From: Pinirhizobacter soli | GTDB lineage: Bacteria; Pseudomonadota; Gammaproteobacteria; Xanthomonadales; Rhodanobacteraceae | Direction: 5' to 3' | Assembly (NCBI RefSeq): GCF_015905305.1 | Contig: NZ_JADZLQ010000001.1 | Location: forward strand, 434,001 to 498,000 | DNA: 64,000 nucleotides | Shown here: positions 25,732 to 35,209 of the stretch, one piece after another | Layout of the letters: each line of letters starts with the position of its first letter | How positions within the stretch are numbered: position 1 is the stretch's first letter | Notes under the pieces: model-generated | What the model was told of the DNA's origin: nothing | Databases searched by the model: none | The model's input: only the letters and a program-made list of their open reading frames with translations | Position numbers and translations under genes: made by a program

Positions 25732-27105
25732 TCAAGAATCGGAATCGGTAAGGCTTGGTCCGCTACCCGAGCCGCCGCCGTCCCCGCCGCGCAGCGTGTG
25801 TGCGGCAGTGGTGGCGGCATGGGATATCTGCTGGCGGCGGTGCAACCGCTTGGCCCAGGCGGGCTGTTGTTGGTTGGCGCTATTCGCGGGGGCTTCGCCT
25901 GCTGCGGCCGGGCCCGCCGTAGCGCTGCCACCACCAGCCGCCGCCCCCGCGCTGTCCGAGCGGAAGGCGGCGGCTGCACGCTGCCCGATTGAGCGCGCGC
26001 CAGCGGCGGCCTTCTGGCCGACCGCCTGCGCACCGGCTTTGGCGACGTTGCCCAGGCCAGCCATGGCACCCTTCGCACCGCCGCCGACAGCGGCGGAACC
26101 GGCCTGAAACGCCGACCGTGCGCTGCTAGCGGTCGAGGCGGCGGCGCGTGCGCCGCTACCGATGGCGCTGGCGGCAGCTGGTGCCATGCGCGCTCCAGCC
26201 ACCACAGCGCTACCGACGCCGGTGGCAGCAGCACCGACCGCGACGGCGGTTCCCGCCGCGCCCAAGGCGGCGCCAGCCATCGCGCCAGCGCCGAGCTGCG
26301 GGCCGCCTGAAACGAGCCCGGTGGCGATGCCTGGCCCGAAGATGCCCAGCGCGAGCATTGCCAACGACGCCAACATCACCACCAGCGCATGGTCTATGGA
26401 AGGCTCGCCTGGCGTGGTCGGGAACTCTGCGAACAACCCCGTACCGATGCCGACGATGACGGCCAGCACCAATACCTTGATGCCCGACGAGACGACGTTA
26501 CCGAGCACCTTTTCAGCGAGGAACGCGGTCTTGTTCCAAAGCGCGAACGGCACCAGCACGAAGCCGGCGAGCGTGGTCAGCTTGAACTCGATCAGCGTGA
26601 CGAAGAGCTGCACCGCCAGCACGAAGAAGCAGAGGATGACAATGAACCAGGCGAGGAACATCACGACGATGGGCGCGATGTTGACGAACACTTCGGGAAA
26701 TCCTGCCATCTCGCTTATCTGCTGAAGGATCGGTGCCGCCGCGTCAATGCCGGACTTAGCGAGGTGTCCCGGTTGCAGGAACGTCGCCATGCTCACGGTC
26801 GAGCCGGACGCTGTCAGGCCTAAGCCAGCGAACGAGCGAAACACGATGCTGGCCAGCATGTTGAAATTGCCGATGATGTAGGCGAAGGCACCGACGTAGA
26901 GCACCTTGCGAATGAGCTTCGCCATCACGTCATCGCCCTGGCCGGTCGCATGGCCAAGCGCCCAATACAACCCGGCAAGCGTCATGTCGATCGCCACCAG
27001 CGTCGCGGTCAGGAACGCGACTTCACCGCGCAGCAGGCCGAAGCCGGAGTCGATGTAAGTGGAGAAGACATTGAGGAAGTGGTCAATGATGGAAACGTCG
27101 TTCAT
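25732..27105 (-). CDS. trbL: Conjugal transfer protein TrbL (VirB6-like)
   Basis: A 457-residue polytopic inner-membrane channel protein. Five or more hydrophobic segments occupy residues 30-300, followed by an Ala/Gly-rich low-complexity tail from about residue 310, as is usual for TrbL. It starts at an ATG that overlaps the stop of the preceding EexN-like gene's neighbour region and precedes trbF by 12 bp. Confidence 0.92.
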   Translation of the reverse strand: MNDVSIIDHFLNVFSTYIDSGFGLLRGEVAFLTATLVAIDMTLAGLYWALGHATGQGDDVMAKLIRKVLYVGAFAYIIGNFNMLASIVFRSFAGLGLTASGSTVSMATFLQPGHLAKSGIDAAAPILQQISEMAGFPEVFVNIAPIVVMFLAWFIVILCFFVLAVQLFVTLIEFKLTTLAGFVLVPFALWNKTAFLAEKVLGNVVSSGIKVLVLAVIVGIGTGLFAEFPTTPGEPSIDHALVVMLASLAMLALGIFGPGIATGLVSGGPQLGAGAMAGAALGAAGTAVAVGAAATGVGSAVVAGARMAPAAASAIGSGARAAASTASSARSAFQAGSAAVGGGAKGAMAGLGNVAKAGAQAVGQKAAAGARSIGQRAAAAFRSDSAGAAAGGGSATAGPAAAGEAPANSANQQQPAWAKRLHRRQQISHAATTAAHTLRGGDGGGSGSGPSLTDSDS

Positions 27106-27395
27106 GGCCGTTCCTCCGTCGGTGTGCCGAGGCCGTCGAAGCTGGCCGGGATCGGCGGCAGGTCAGCCAGCGTTTGGTATTCACCCGGCCCGGCCTGACC
27201 GGAGAGGAAGCGGCGCAGATCGGCTTGGTCCACCCGCGCGCAGAACACGTCGTCGTGTTCGCCACGGTGGCACTGCGCACGCAGCGCGTGCAGCCGAGCC
27301 GGATTGGCGGCCAGCGCATCGACCGACAATGCCTGCGGCCGGTTGCAGCCGGCCAGCAGCCATGCGAAGGCGAACAGGATGGGTGCCCGTTTCAT
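27102..27395 (-). CDS. trbK: Entry-exclusion lipoprotein, TrbK position (EexN-like)
   Basis: A 97-residue lipoprotein with signal MKRAPILFAFAWLLAGC and lipidated Cys. The mature part contains AANPARLHALRAQC and a second Cys, the EexN/TrbK pattern. Such proteins sit in the recipient envelope and block redundant entry of the same element. It lies between trbJ and trbL, the IncP position of trbK. A second, related lipoprotein is at 34958-35209. Confidence 0.82.
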   Translation of the reverse strand: MKRAPILFAFAWLLAGCNRPQALSVDALAANPARLHALRAQCHRGEHDDVFCARVDQADLRRFLSGQAGPGEYQTLADLPPIPASFDGLGTPTEERP

Positions 27396-27406
27396 GGCCG
27401 TGCCCG

Positions 27407-28135
27407 TCAGTTGCCGTAGAAGTTGACCGACTGCGGCGTGTACGCCGTGCCGGCGCCGAGAAAACGTCGCGTCACCTCACGGCCACGTTCGACAGCGGCG
27501 GCCTGACGTGCCAGTTCCAACGCCGCGGCGCGTCCCTGTGTGAGTTGGAGCTGCTGGCCCTGAATGGATTGCTTCGCCTGCAACGCCAGGAGCTGGTTAG
27601 TCGCTTGCATTGCTTGCAATGCGCCCGTTGCAGACTGACTTTGGCCGACAAGGTCTGTCAGTACGCTTTGGTCGTCGGTCACGTTCTGCGAAACCTGCGC
27701 CTGCATCTGCATCGCGGTCTGCAAGCCATTGAGTGTGTTCTGCCAACGCTGGTGCGCGTCCTGGTACATCTGATTGCCGCTCACAGTCGCTGCGTACTGC
27801 TGTGGGTACAACTGCGCGAACTGTTGATCCATGCTCTGCACCTGGAACGCCAGCCCTTGTGCTTGCGTGATGAGCTGCTGGGTGCTCGCCAGCGTCGAGC
27901 GCAGCCGGTTGACCACGTTGAACGGCAGGCTCGCCAGGTTGCGCCCCTGATTTATCAGCGACTGCGCCTGGTTCTGCAGTTGTTGAATCTGGTTGTTGAT
28001 CTGCTCCAGCGTGCGAACCGCAGTCAGCGTGTTCTGCACGAGGTTGGTCGGATCGACGACGACCCACTGCGCGTGCGCAACGGGCATGACACCGATCAAC
28101 GCGGCAACAGCGAGTGTGAGAAGGCGAATCTTCAT
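27407..28135 (-). CDS. trbJ: Conjugal transfer protein TrbJ (VirB5-like)
   Basis: A 242-residue periplasmic, pilus-tip-associated VirB5 homologue. A signal peptide (MKIRLLTLAVAALIGVMPVAHA) precedes a Gln-rich coiled-coil protein (TLEQINNQIQQLQNQAQSL). The frame runs further upstream, but the ATG at 28135 gives the signal peptide and overlaps the trbE stop by four bases. Confidence 0.92.
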   Translation of the reverse strand: MKIRLLTLAVAALIGVMPVAHAQWVVVDPTNLVQNTLTAVRTLEQINNQIQQLQNQAQSLINQGRNLASLPFNVVNRLRSTLASTQQLITQAQGLAFQVQSMDQQFAQLYPQQYAATVSGNQMYQDAHQRWQNTLNGLQTAMQMQAQVSQNVTDDQSVLTDLVGQSQSATGALQAMQATNQLLALQAKQSIQGQQLQLTQGRAAALELARQAAAVERGREVTRRFLGAGTAYTPQSVNFYGN

Positions 28136-30582
28136 GGCGAAACCTCCAGAGGTTGACGAGCAAGAAAAGAGGCGGCGGATGGTGCGGACGGCAGCAGATC
28201 GGCCGCCCAATCGAGGCCGCGATGGCGCAGCCAGGCGCCGGTAAAGCCCGGTGCGCCGGCATCGGTAAGTACCCGGTCCATGGCGCGCTGGTCCTGGGGC
28301 GTCGAGGCCCCCGCGAACGCGAGCGTGACCGCCCCCAAGTCGAGGTCGAACAGGCGATTGCCCGCACGGGATTGGTAGTAGTAATCGCGTTTGGGCTGCG
28401 CGTTGGCGACGATTTCGATCTGGCGGCTGTTGAGGCCAAAGCCTTCGTAGATGGTGCGAATCTGCGGCTCGGTGGCCTGCGGGTTCGGCAGGAAAATCCT
28501 GCTCGCGCAACTTTCGATAATCGCGGGCGCAATACTCGAATCCTTGATGTCCGCGAGCGACTGCGTGGCGAAGATGACGCTGACGTTCTTCTTGCGCAGT
28601 GTTTTGAGCCACTGGCGTATGCGCGTGGCGAACACCGGGTCGTCAAGAAACAGCCAGGACTCGTCGAGGATCAGCAGGGTCGGCGCACCGTCGAACCGCT
28701 CATCGAAGCGCGCGAACAGGTAGCCCAGCACGGCCAGCACCGCAGCCTTGCTATGCATCAGCTCCTCCATCTCGAAGCACTGCACGTCGGCCGTGCCCAG
28801 CCGGTCGTGATCGGCATCGAGCAGCTTGCCGTGCGCGCCGCCGAGCACATACGGCGCGAGCGCCTGGCGCAGCGCATTCGACTGCAATAGCACCGACAGG
28901 CCCGTGAGCGTGCGCTGTTCGATCGGCGCGCCGGCGAGACTCCCGAGCGCCGACCAGATAGCCGCCTTCTCGTCGGGGCCGACAGCGACGCCTTCGTGCG
29001 TCAGGCGACCTTCGACCCATTCGGCGGCCCAGCTGCGATAGCTCTCCCGGTCGATGCGCGCGAGGGGCTGGAAGGCGATCGCGCCATCAGCACCGAGGTC
29101 GTAGTATTCCCCGCCCAACCCCAGCGCTGTCGCCCGCATCGAACGGCCCATGTCGAACGCGAAAATGCGCGAGCCGGAATAGCGGCGGAACTGCATGGCC
29201 AGCGTGGCGAGCAACACGGATTTGCCCATGCCCGTCGGACCGGCGATCAGCGTATGGCCAACATCGCCGATGTGCGTCACTAGCCTGAACGGCGTGGCGC
29301 CTTCGGTGCGCGTGACGATCAGCGGCGGCCCGTCGAGGTGGTCGTTCTTCTCCGGTCCGGCCCACACCGCCGATACCGGCATCAGGTGCGCGAGGTTCAG
29401 TGTCGAGACGATGGGCTGGCGCACATTGGCGTAGGCGTTGCCCGGCACCGACGACAGCCACGCCTCCACCGAATTGAGGGTTTCGGGAATCGTCACGAAG
29501 CCCCGGCCCTGAATCGCGCGCTCCACCATGCGCAGCTTTTCGTCAGCCGTGTCGGCATCGGCATCGAGCACCGTCACGGTCGCGGTGACGTAGCCGAAGG
29601 CGACTTGATCGCTGCCCAGTTCCTGCAAGGCGGCGTCGGCGTCCGCCGACTTGTTGCTGGCGTCGGTATCCACTAACGGGCTTTCCTGCTGAAAGATGGT
29701 TTCACGCAGCAGCGCCACCACGTTTTTGCGCTTGGCGAACCACTGCCGGCGCAGGCGGCCAAGTTCCTTTTCGGCCTCCGACTTGTCCATGCACAAAAAG
29801 CGCGTGCTCCAGCGGTAGGCGAAGCCCAGCCGGTTGAGGTCGTCCAGAATCCCAGGCCAGGTCGAGGTTGGAAAACCGCGTACCGTGGCGATGCGCAGGT
29901 GCTGGTCGCCAAGCATCGGTGCGAGGCCGCCGATCAAAGGCGTGTCGGCCAGCAATGCGTCAAGGTGGAACGGCACGTCCGGCACGCCGATGCGGTAGCG
30001 CCGTGTCGAGGCGGTCGCGTGCAGGTAGGTCAGCGTTTCGGCGTCATCGAGCCAGTCGATCTCAGGCATCACGCCATCGAGCAGGTCGAAGACGCGGCCC
30101 GTTTCCGCGACGAACGCGGTCAGGCGTTCGCGCCAATCCACACCGGCGGTCGGCGTGTTCTCGTACAGCAGCTTGGCTGCACGGGCGCGGGATTCCTCCG
30201 CCGGGAGGTATTGGAGCGTGAGGTGATAGCCGCTCTCGAAGTGGTGGCCTGATTCCTCGAAGGTCCCTCGCCGTTCCTCGTCTACCAGCCATGACAACGG
30301 TTCGGGGAAATCCGAGTGCGGATAGTCCGCCGCCGGCCGGCGTTCGGCCTCGACGAACAGCGCCCAGCCGGCGCCGAGCCGGCGCAGCGCGTTGTTCAGT
30401 CGCGCCGTCGTGGCGATCAGTTCGCCTTGCGTGGCACTATCCAAATCTGGCCCGCGAAAGCGCGCCGTGCGCTGGAAACTGCCGTCCTTGTTCAAGACGA
30501 CACCCGGTGCGACCAGTCCGGCCCACGGCAGCCAGTCCGCAAGCAATGCGGGGCGTTGGCGGTATTCGGCAAGGTTCAGCAT
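28132..30582 (-). CDS. trbE: Conjugal transfer ATPase TrbE (VirB4-like)
   Basis: An 816-residue VirB4 ATPase that powers pilus assembly and substrate transfer. Walker A GPTGMGKS is at 448-455 and the Walker B-like LLILDESWLFLDD is near residue 640. The frame extends upstream, but the ATG at 30582 (MLNLAEYRQRPALLADW) matches the family's conserved start and lies just after trbD. Confidence 0.94.
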   Translation of the reverse strand: MLNLAEYRQRPALLADWLPWAGLVAPGVVLNKDGSFQRTARFRGPDLDSATQGELIATTARLNNALRRLGAGWALFVEAERRPAADYPHSDFPEPLSWLVDEERRGTFEESGHHFESGYHLTLQYLPAEESRARAAKLLYENTPTAGVDWRERLTAFVAETGRVFDLLDGVMPEIDWLDDAETLTYLHATASTRRYRIGVPDVPFHLDALLADTPLIGGLAPMLGDQHLRIATVRGFPTSTWPGILDDLNRLGFAYRWSTRFLCMDKSEAEKELGRLRRQWFAKRKNVVALLRETIFQQESPLVDTDASNKSADADAALQELGSDQVAFGYVTATVTVLDADADTADEKLRMVERAIQGRGFVTIPETLNSVEAWLSSVPGNAYANVRQPIVSTLNLAHLMPVSAVWAGPEKNDHLDGPPLIVTRTEGATPFRLVTHIGDVGHTLIAGPTGMGKSVLLATLAMQFRRYSGSRIFAFDMGRSMRATALGLGGEYYDLGADGAIAFQPLARIDRESYRSWAAEWVEGRLTHEGVAVGPDEKAAIWSALGSLAGAPIEQRTLTGLSVLLQSNALRQALAPYVLGGAHGKLLDADHDRLGTADVQCFEMEELMHSKAAVLAVLGYLFARFDERFDGAPTLLILDESWLFLDDPVFATRIRQWLKTLRKKNVSVIFATQSLADIKDSSIAPAIIESCASRIFLPNPQATEPQIRTIYEGFGLNSRQIEIVANAQPKRDYYYQSRAGNRLFDLDLGAVTLAFAGASTPQDQRAMDRVLTDAGAPGFTGAWLRHRGLDWAADLLPSAPSAASFLARQPLEVSP

Positions 30583-30592
30583 GGCTCTGTCC

Positions 30593-30862
30593 TCACACGT
30601 CCAACAACGGTTTGTGCTTGAGGTGCTTGGCGAAAACCTGCATGAACTGCGGATCGACGCGAGCCCCCCACACCGCCAGCGAATGGCCGATGATCCAGAG
30701 CACGACGCCGGGAATCCACAGTTGCAGGCCGAGGCCAACGGCAGCGGCCAGCGTCCCGTTGGCGATCGCCACAGTGCGCGGAGCGCCGCCCATCAGGATC
30801 GGCTCTGTCAGCGAGCGATGCAGCGGCACCTCAAAGCCCGGCAAGTCGCTGGTCGCGCTCAT
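30593..30862 (-). CDS. trbD: Conjugal transfer protein TrbD (VirB3-like)
   Basis: An 89-residue VirB3 homologue with two membrane helices (about residues 30-65) and the family motif VPLHRSLTEPILMGGAPR. It lies between trbC (four-base overlap) and trbE. It is a small inner-membrane partner of the TrbE ATPase. Confidence 0.9.
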   Translation of the reverse strand: MSATSDLPGFEVPLHRSLTEPILMGGAPRTVAIANGTLAAAVGLGLQLWIPGVVLWIIGHSLAVWGARVDPQFMQVFAKHLKHKPLLDV

Positions 30863-31242
30863 ACGACCGCCCCGCCGGAGAAGCTGAAGAACGACAGGAA
30901 GAAGCTCGACGCCGCGAACGCGATCGACAGGCCGAACACGATCTGGATGAGCTTGCGGAAGCCGCCCGATGTGTCGCCGAAGGCCAGCGCCAAACCGGTG
31001 GAGATGATGATGATGACTGCGACGATGCGCGCCACCGGCCCTTGAATCGATTCGAGGATGGATTCGAGCGGGCCTTCCCAGGGCATCGACGAACCGGCGG
31101 CCCTTGCCGTGCCAGCCGTCGTCAGCATTACGGCGGCCGTCAGCAGACCATGTTGCGCGGGGCCGGCCAGGCGCCGCAGGCGAGCCAGGATTGAGGCCGG
31201 ATTTATGGAAATACGGAAAGTATGGGCGTGCATCTGTGTCAT
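30859..31242 (-). CDS. trbC: Conjugal pilin TrbC (VirB2-like)
   Basis: A 127-residue prepilin. A long leader ends near residue 50 (TAGTARAAGSSMPWEGPLE), followed by two hydrophobic segments typical of VirB2 pilins. IncP pilins are cleaved and cyclised by TraF; a TraF-like peptidase is encoded at 44804-45391. It overlaps trbB by four bases. Confidence 0.9.
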   Translation of the reverse strand: MTQMHAHTFRISINPASILARLRRLAGPAQHGLLTAAVMLTTAGTARAAGSSMPWEGPLESILESIQGPVARIVAVIIIISTGLALAFGDTSGGFRKLIQIVFGLSIAFAASSFFLSFFSFSGGAVV

Positions 31243-32276
31243 GGCAGTTCTCCAGGGTGGTTAGGGGACAGGGAGGAAAGCGGCAGCTCTGGAAGCGGTG
31301 GCTCCAGCGCATCCGCGAGGCGATAGCCCACGCCGTCGAAGCCAAGGACGCGGGCGATGCTTTCGATGCGGCGGTACCGGCCACGGCCGGCGATGTGGAC
31401 GACAACGTTGACGGCCTCGGCGACGAGCGCCCGCGGTGGATTCACGGCCACTTCAAGAATCAGTTGCTCCACGCGCAGCAGCGCGCCCAGCGCGGAGCCG
31501 GCATGGATGGTGGCGATGCCGCCGGGATGGCCGGTACCCCACACCTTGATGAGATCCAGCGCCTCGCCGCCGCGCACCTCGCCGACAATCACGCGATCGG
31601 GGCGCAGCCGCATCGTGGCGCGTACCAGCTCGGTCATCGACACGACGCCGGCACGTGTGCGCAGCGGCACGTGGTCGCGCGCCGTGCATTGCAGTTCGAT
31701 GGTGTCTTCGAGCACCAACACGCGGTCGCCTGTAGCGGCGATTTCCGCGAGCAAGGCATTGGCGAGCGTGGTCTTGCCGGTGCTGGTGCCACCGGCGATC
31801 AGGATGTTCTGGCGCTCGCGTACCGCGCTGCGCAGGAACTCGGCCTGCTCGACGGTCATCATTCCGTCGGAGACATAGCGCTCCAGCGGGATCACGCCCA
31901 CCGCGCGCTTGCGTAGCGCGAAGGCCGGCCCCGGCGCGGCTGGCGGCAGGATGCCCTCGAAGCGTTCGCCGGTTTCTGGCAACTCAGCGCTCAAGAGCGG
32001 CTGGCCGCGATGGACTTCCGCGCCAACATGCGCGGCGACCAAGCGAATGATGCGTTCGCCGTCTTCCTCTGACAGTTCTGCGCCCAGCGGCGCGCGGCCC
32101 GACGATAGGCGATCGACCCATAGTGTGCGGTCGGGGTTGAGCATGATTTCCACCACGTCCGGGTCTTCAAGCGCGGCGGCGATCAACGGCCCCATCGCCG
32201 TGCGCAGCATGCGGATGCGCCGGTCGAGCGACGTGGTGGCGAAGGACTGCCCGACAGTCGAGGGGATGGCGCTCAT
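31239..32276 (-). CDS. trbB: Conjugal transfer ATPase TrbB (VirB11-like)
   Basis: A 345-residue hexameric traffic ATPase. It has Walker A GGTSTGKT (162-169), the Asp box (LVLEDTIELQ) and Walker B-like RPDRVIVGEVRGGEALD, followed by the His-box GHPGGIATIHAGSA. It is the first trb gene and overlaps the CopG-like regulator upstream. Confidence 0.94.
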   Translation of the reverse strand: MSAIPSTVGQSFATTSLDRRIRMLRTAMGPLIAAALEDPDVVEIMLNPDRTLWVDRLSSGRAPLGAELSEEDGERIIRLVAAHVGAEVHRGQPLLSAELPETGERFEGILPPAAPGPAFALRKRAVGVIPLERYVSDGMMTVEQAEFLRSAVRERQNILIAGGTSTGKTTLANALLAEIAATGDRVLVLEDTIELQCTARDHVPLRTRAGVVSMTELVRATMRLRPDRVIVGEVRGGEALDLIKVWGTGHPGGIATIHAGSALGALLRVEQLILEVAVNPPRALVAEAVNVVVHIAGRGRYRRIESIARVLGFDGVGYRLADALEPPLPELPLSSLSPNHPGELP

Positions 32277-32737
32277 GAAGTACGCTCCTGAGCCTCAGCC
32301 AGCGCCGCCGCATCGTCCAAGTGAGAAATGTCGGGATGCAGTTCCTCCACCACGTCGCGCACCAGGCTGCGCCCACGCATCAGGTGGCGGCCGAGTTGTT
32401 CAACGAACTGCTCGAAGCGCGCTTTGCCCTGCGCGCGGGCCGCGTCTTGATGGGCTTCAGGAACCGGGGTGCTGACCGTCAGGAAGTAGCGGACAAACAG
32501 CGCCAGCGTTTCGATCTCGATGTTCTGGTCGCGCTCCAGCCTCTCGAACTGGCGCGACAGTCGATCAAGGCGCTTGGCGATGGCCGCCTCACGCTGGTCG
32601 CCCGCGTCCGGCGACAGCCAGGACGCCAGCGCCGCCGCGACGATGGACGACTTGGACACGCCTTTCTTGGCGGCCAGCTCGTCGAGTCGCTTGGCGTGCT
32701 CGTGCGGAATGAACAGGTTGAGGCGGTATTGGCTCAT
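32273..32737 (-). CDS. CopG-family ribbon-helix-helix protein
   Basis: A 154-residue protein with an N-terminal RHH DNA-binding motif (QYRLNLFIPHEHAKRLDELAAKKGVSKSSIVAAAL, described here as residues 3-37) and a helical C-terminus. A CopG-like gene between traG and trbB is a constant feature of Tn4371-type elements. It overlaps both neighbours by four bases and probably regulates the trb operon or helps relaxosome contact. Confidence 0.82.
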   Translation of the reverse strand: MSQYRLNLFIPHEHAKRLDELAAKKGVSKSSIVAAALASWLSPDAGDQREAAIAKRLDRLSRQFERLERDQNIEIETLALFVRYFLTVSTPVPEAHQDAARAQGKARFEQFVEQLGRHLMRGRSLVRDVVEELHPDISHLDDAAALAEAQERTS

Positions 32738-34737
32738 AGCTCGATTCCGTCGTGTTGGTCGAGGGACGCCAGCCGGGCCGTGCGCTGCATGGCCGGGTCG
32801 AGCTGGCGAGGAAGGGGTAGTGGCAAGTCGTCGTCATCGAGCAGCGCCAGGTCGCTGGTCGCTGGCTCTTGGTCGGGGAGGTATTCGGTGACCTCGGACA
32901 GCTCCGGCTGCCGACGCGGCCCACCGTCGTCGGCAGCAGCTGCGCTGTCGGTCAAGTCCACCGATGCGGTCGAAGCGGCAGGTACGACAGGGATAGCCAA
33001 GCCACTCCAGTCGTCTGGGCGGAGCGGCGGCGCATCGGCGTAGCGCCCAGATGCGAGCGTGGGCGGCGGCAGCACGCGCTGCTTGAAATTAGCGTCGGCG
33101 TAGTAGCGCAACTTCTTGGCCTTGATCGGCGCGAGGCTCGATACCATCACCACGGCGTCATCCGGCGGGAGTTGCATCACTTCGCCGGGCGTCAACAGCG
33201 GACGCGCCGTTTCTTGCCGCGACACCATCAGGTGCCCCAGCCAAGGCGCGAGCCGGTGGCCGGCGTAGTTGCGCTGCGCGCGCAGCTCGGTGGCCGTGCC
33301 CAGTGTTTCGGAGATCCGCTTGGCGGTGCGTTCGTCATTCGTGGCGAACGTCACGCGCACATGACAGTTATCGAGGATGGAATGGTTCTGGCCGTAGGCC
33401 TTGTCGATCTGATTGAGCGACTGCGCGATGAGGAAACTGCGGATGCCGTAGCCGGCCATAAACGCCAGTGCTGTCTCGAAGAAATCGAGCCGGCCCAGTG
33501 CCGGGAACTCGTCTAGCATCAGCAGCAGCTTGTGACGGCGTGCAATGCCGTCGCTGCCGTCGAGCGATTCCGTTAAACGCCGGCCGATCTGGTTGAGGAT
33601 CAACCGCACCAGTGGCTTCGTGCGGCTGATGTCGGACGGCGGCACGACGAGGTACAGCGAGACGGGATGCTCGGATGCGATCAGGTCGGCGATGCGCCAG
33701 TCGCAACGCGATGTGACTTCGGCCACCGTGGGATCGCGGTACAGGCCGAGGAAGGACATGGCCGTGGACAGCACGCCCGACCGCTCGTTGTCCGACTTGT
33801 TAAGCACTTCGCGCGCGGCGGAGGCGACAACGGGATGCGGCGTATCGCCGAGATGCCGCGTCGTCATCATCCGATGCAGCGTCAGCTCGAACGGGCACGC
33901 CGGATCGGACAGGAAGTTGGCGACGCCGCGCAGTGTCTTGTCGGTTCCCGCATAGAGCACGTGCAGGATGGCGCCGACCAGGAGCGCGTGCGAAGTCTTC
34001 TCCCAATGGTTGCGGCGCTCCAGCGCACCTTCGGGATCAACCAGGATGTCGGCGATGTTCTGTACATCGCGCACCTCATGCGCGCCGCGCCGGACTTCGA
34101 GCAGGGGGTTGTAGGCCGCCGACTTCGGATCAGTGGGGTTGAACAGCAGGCAGTGCGAGAAGCGCGAACGCCATCCGGCGGTGATCTGCCAGTTCTCGCC
34201 TTTGATGTCGTGAATGACGGCGGACGCTGGCCAGCTCAACAGCGTGGGAACCACCAGGCCGACGCCCTTGCCGGATCGCGTCGGTGCGAAGGTCAGGACG
34301 TGCTCCGGACCTTCGTGCCGCAGGTATTGGTCGTCATGCCGACCAAGGAAGACGCCTGCGGGCTGGGTTAGTCCCGCCTTTCGAATATCAGCGGCGTCGG
34401 CCCAGCGCGCCGACCCGTAGGTCGTCACCAGTTTCGATTGCCGCGAGCGCCACACGGACATGGCGATGGCGACCACGACAGCCACCAAGCCGCTGCCGCC
34501 CGCAATCGCGCCGCCCGTGTCGAAGACCCGGGGCGCATAAGCATCGAAGAAGAACCACCACTCGAACAACCGCCACGGGTGATAGATCGGCGTGCCAAAG
34601 AAATCGAACCAGGGCGAGCCTAGGCGTAGCTGGTAGCCCAGTGCGGCGGCTGTCCACTGTGTGGCGATCCACACACCGGCGATAACGATGCCAAAGACGA
34701 CACCGACCTGCCCGAACAACACGCCTTGACCTTGCAT
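32734..34737 (-). CDS. traG: Type IV coupling protein TraG (VirD4-like)
   Basis: A 667-residue coupling protein that docks the relaxosome to the channel. Two membrane segments lie near residues 8-30 and 78-96, then Walker A APTRSGKG (151-158) and Walker B LLLMLDEFPALGRLD. The ATG at 34737 (MQGQGVLFGQVG) is preferred to one further upstream. The 220-bp region upstream should hold the promoter of the long transfer operon. Confidence 0.94.
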   Translation of the reverse strand: MQGQGVLFGQVGVVFGIVIAGVWIATQWTAAALGYQLRLGSPWFDFFGTPIYHPWRLFEWWFFFDAYAPRVFDTGGAIAGGSGLVAVVVAIAMSVWRSRQSKLVTTYGSARWADAADIRKAGLTQPAGVFLGRHDDQYLRHEGPEHVLTFAPTRSGKGVGLVVPTLLSWPASAVIHDIKGENWQITAGWRSRFSHCLLFNPTDPKSAAYNPLLEVRRGAHEVRDVQNIADILVDPEGALERRNHWEKTSHALLVGAILHVLYAGTDKTLRGVANFLSDPACPFELTLHRMMTTRHLGDTPHPVVASAAREVLNKSDNERSGVLSTAMSFLGLYRDPTVAEVTSRCDWRIADLIASEHPVSLYLVVPPSDISRTKPLVRLILNQIGRRLTESLDGSDGIARRHKLLLMLDEFPALGRLDFFETALAFMAGYGIRSFLIAQSLNQIDKAYGQNHSILDNCHVRVTFATNDERTAKRISETLGTATELRAQRNYAGHRLAPWLGHLMVSRQETARPLLTPGEVMQLPPDDAVVMVSSLAPIKAKKLRYYADANFKQRVLPPPTLASGRYADAPPLRPDDWSGLAIPVVPAASTASVDLTDSAAAADDGGPRRQPELSEVTEYLPDQEPATSDLALLDDDDLPLPLPRQLDPAMQRTARLASLDQHDGIEL

Positions 34738-34881
34738 CCTGGCCTCCGCTCTCTCCTGCGCAACCGGCGGCACAAAGGCGTGCCGCACACACGAGGATCG
34801 GGGTCAGATCAAGGACGGTCAAAGACCGTTATCGGGACAAAGGTCGACGAAAAAGCAAGATTTCGCGCGCGGGCGAATAGA

Positions 34882-34916
34882 AACAAAACGCCGCAAGCGC
34901 AGGCGCATTGCGGCGT
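34882..34916 (-). terminator. Rho-independent terminator after the EexN gene
   Basis: ACGCCGCAA (34888-34896) pairs with TTGCGGCGT (34908-34916). On the minus strand the stem is followed by a T-rich run (TTTTGTTTC), the standard intrinsic terminator form. It ends transcription of the LysR-EexN cargo unit before the traG promoter region. Confidence 0.75.
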
Positions 34917-34957
34917 GTCGAACGAGAAGTTAGAAATAACTGGCGATACACATACAG

Positions 34958-35209
34958 TTAGAACTTCGGTTGGTCCTTGGGCGGCGTGTACGGTGTCTTG
35001 CCATCGCCGAAGAAGCGCCGATTTGTTGCCTCGGCCACGCGATTGCAAAGTTCATCACCCAGCTTCGCGCGATCCGTCTTGCACTGCTCGCGCAACTCTT
35101 TCAACCGTGCAGGATTAGCCGCAAGGGATTCGACTGTCTCTGTGGGTGCGGATTTTCCGCAAGAAGCTAGTACCACCAAAGTGAACATAAGCAGCATGAT
35201 CTTATTCAT
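34958..35209 (-). CDS. EexN-family entry-exclusion lipoprotein
   Basis: An 83-residue lipoprotein. The signal MNKIMLLMFTLVVLASC ends in a lipobox Cys. The mature part has SLAANPARLKELREQC, a second Cys pair element and RRFFGDGKTPYTPP, matching the EexN pattern. It is clearly related to the lipoprotein at 27102-27395. Its ATG overlaps the stop of the upstream LysR gene (ATGA), so translation is coupled to a cargo regulator, which is unusual for an exclusion gene. A terminator follows at 34882-34916. Confidence 0.8.
   Translation of the reverse strand: MNKIMLLMFTLVVLASCGKSAPTETVESLAANPARLKELREQCKTDRAKLGDELCNRVAEATNRRFFGDGKTPYTPPKDQPKF

Noticed and set aside
27059-28156. Long plus-strand frame opposite trbJ and trbK
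   Set aside because: Antisense to genes with signal peptides and correct operon order.
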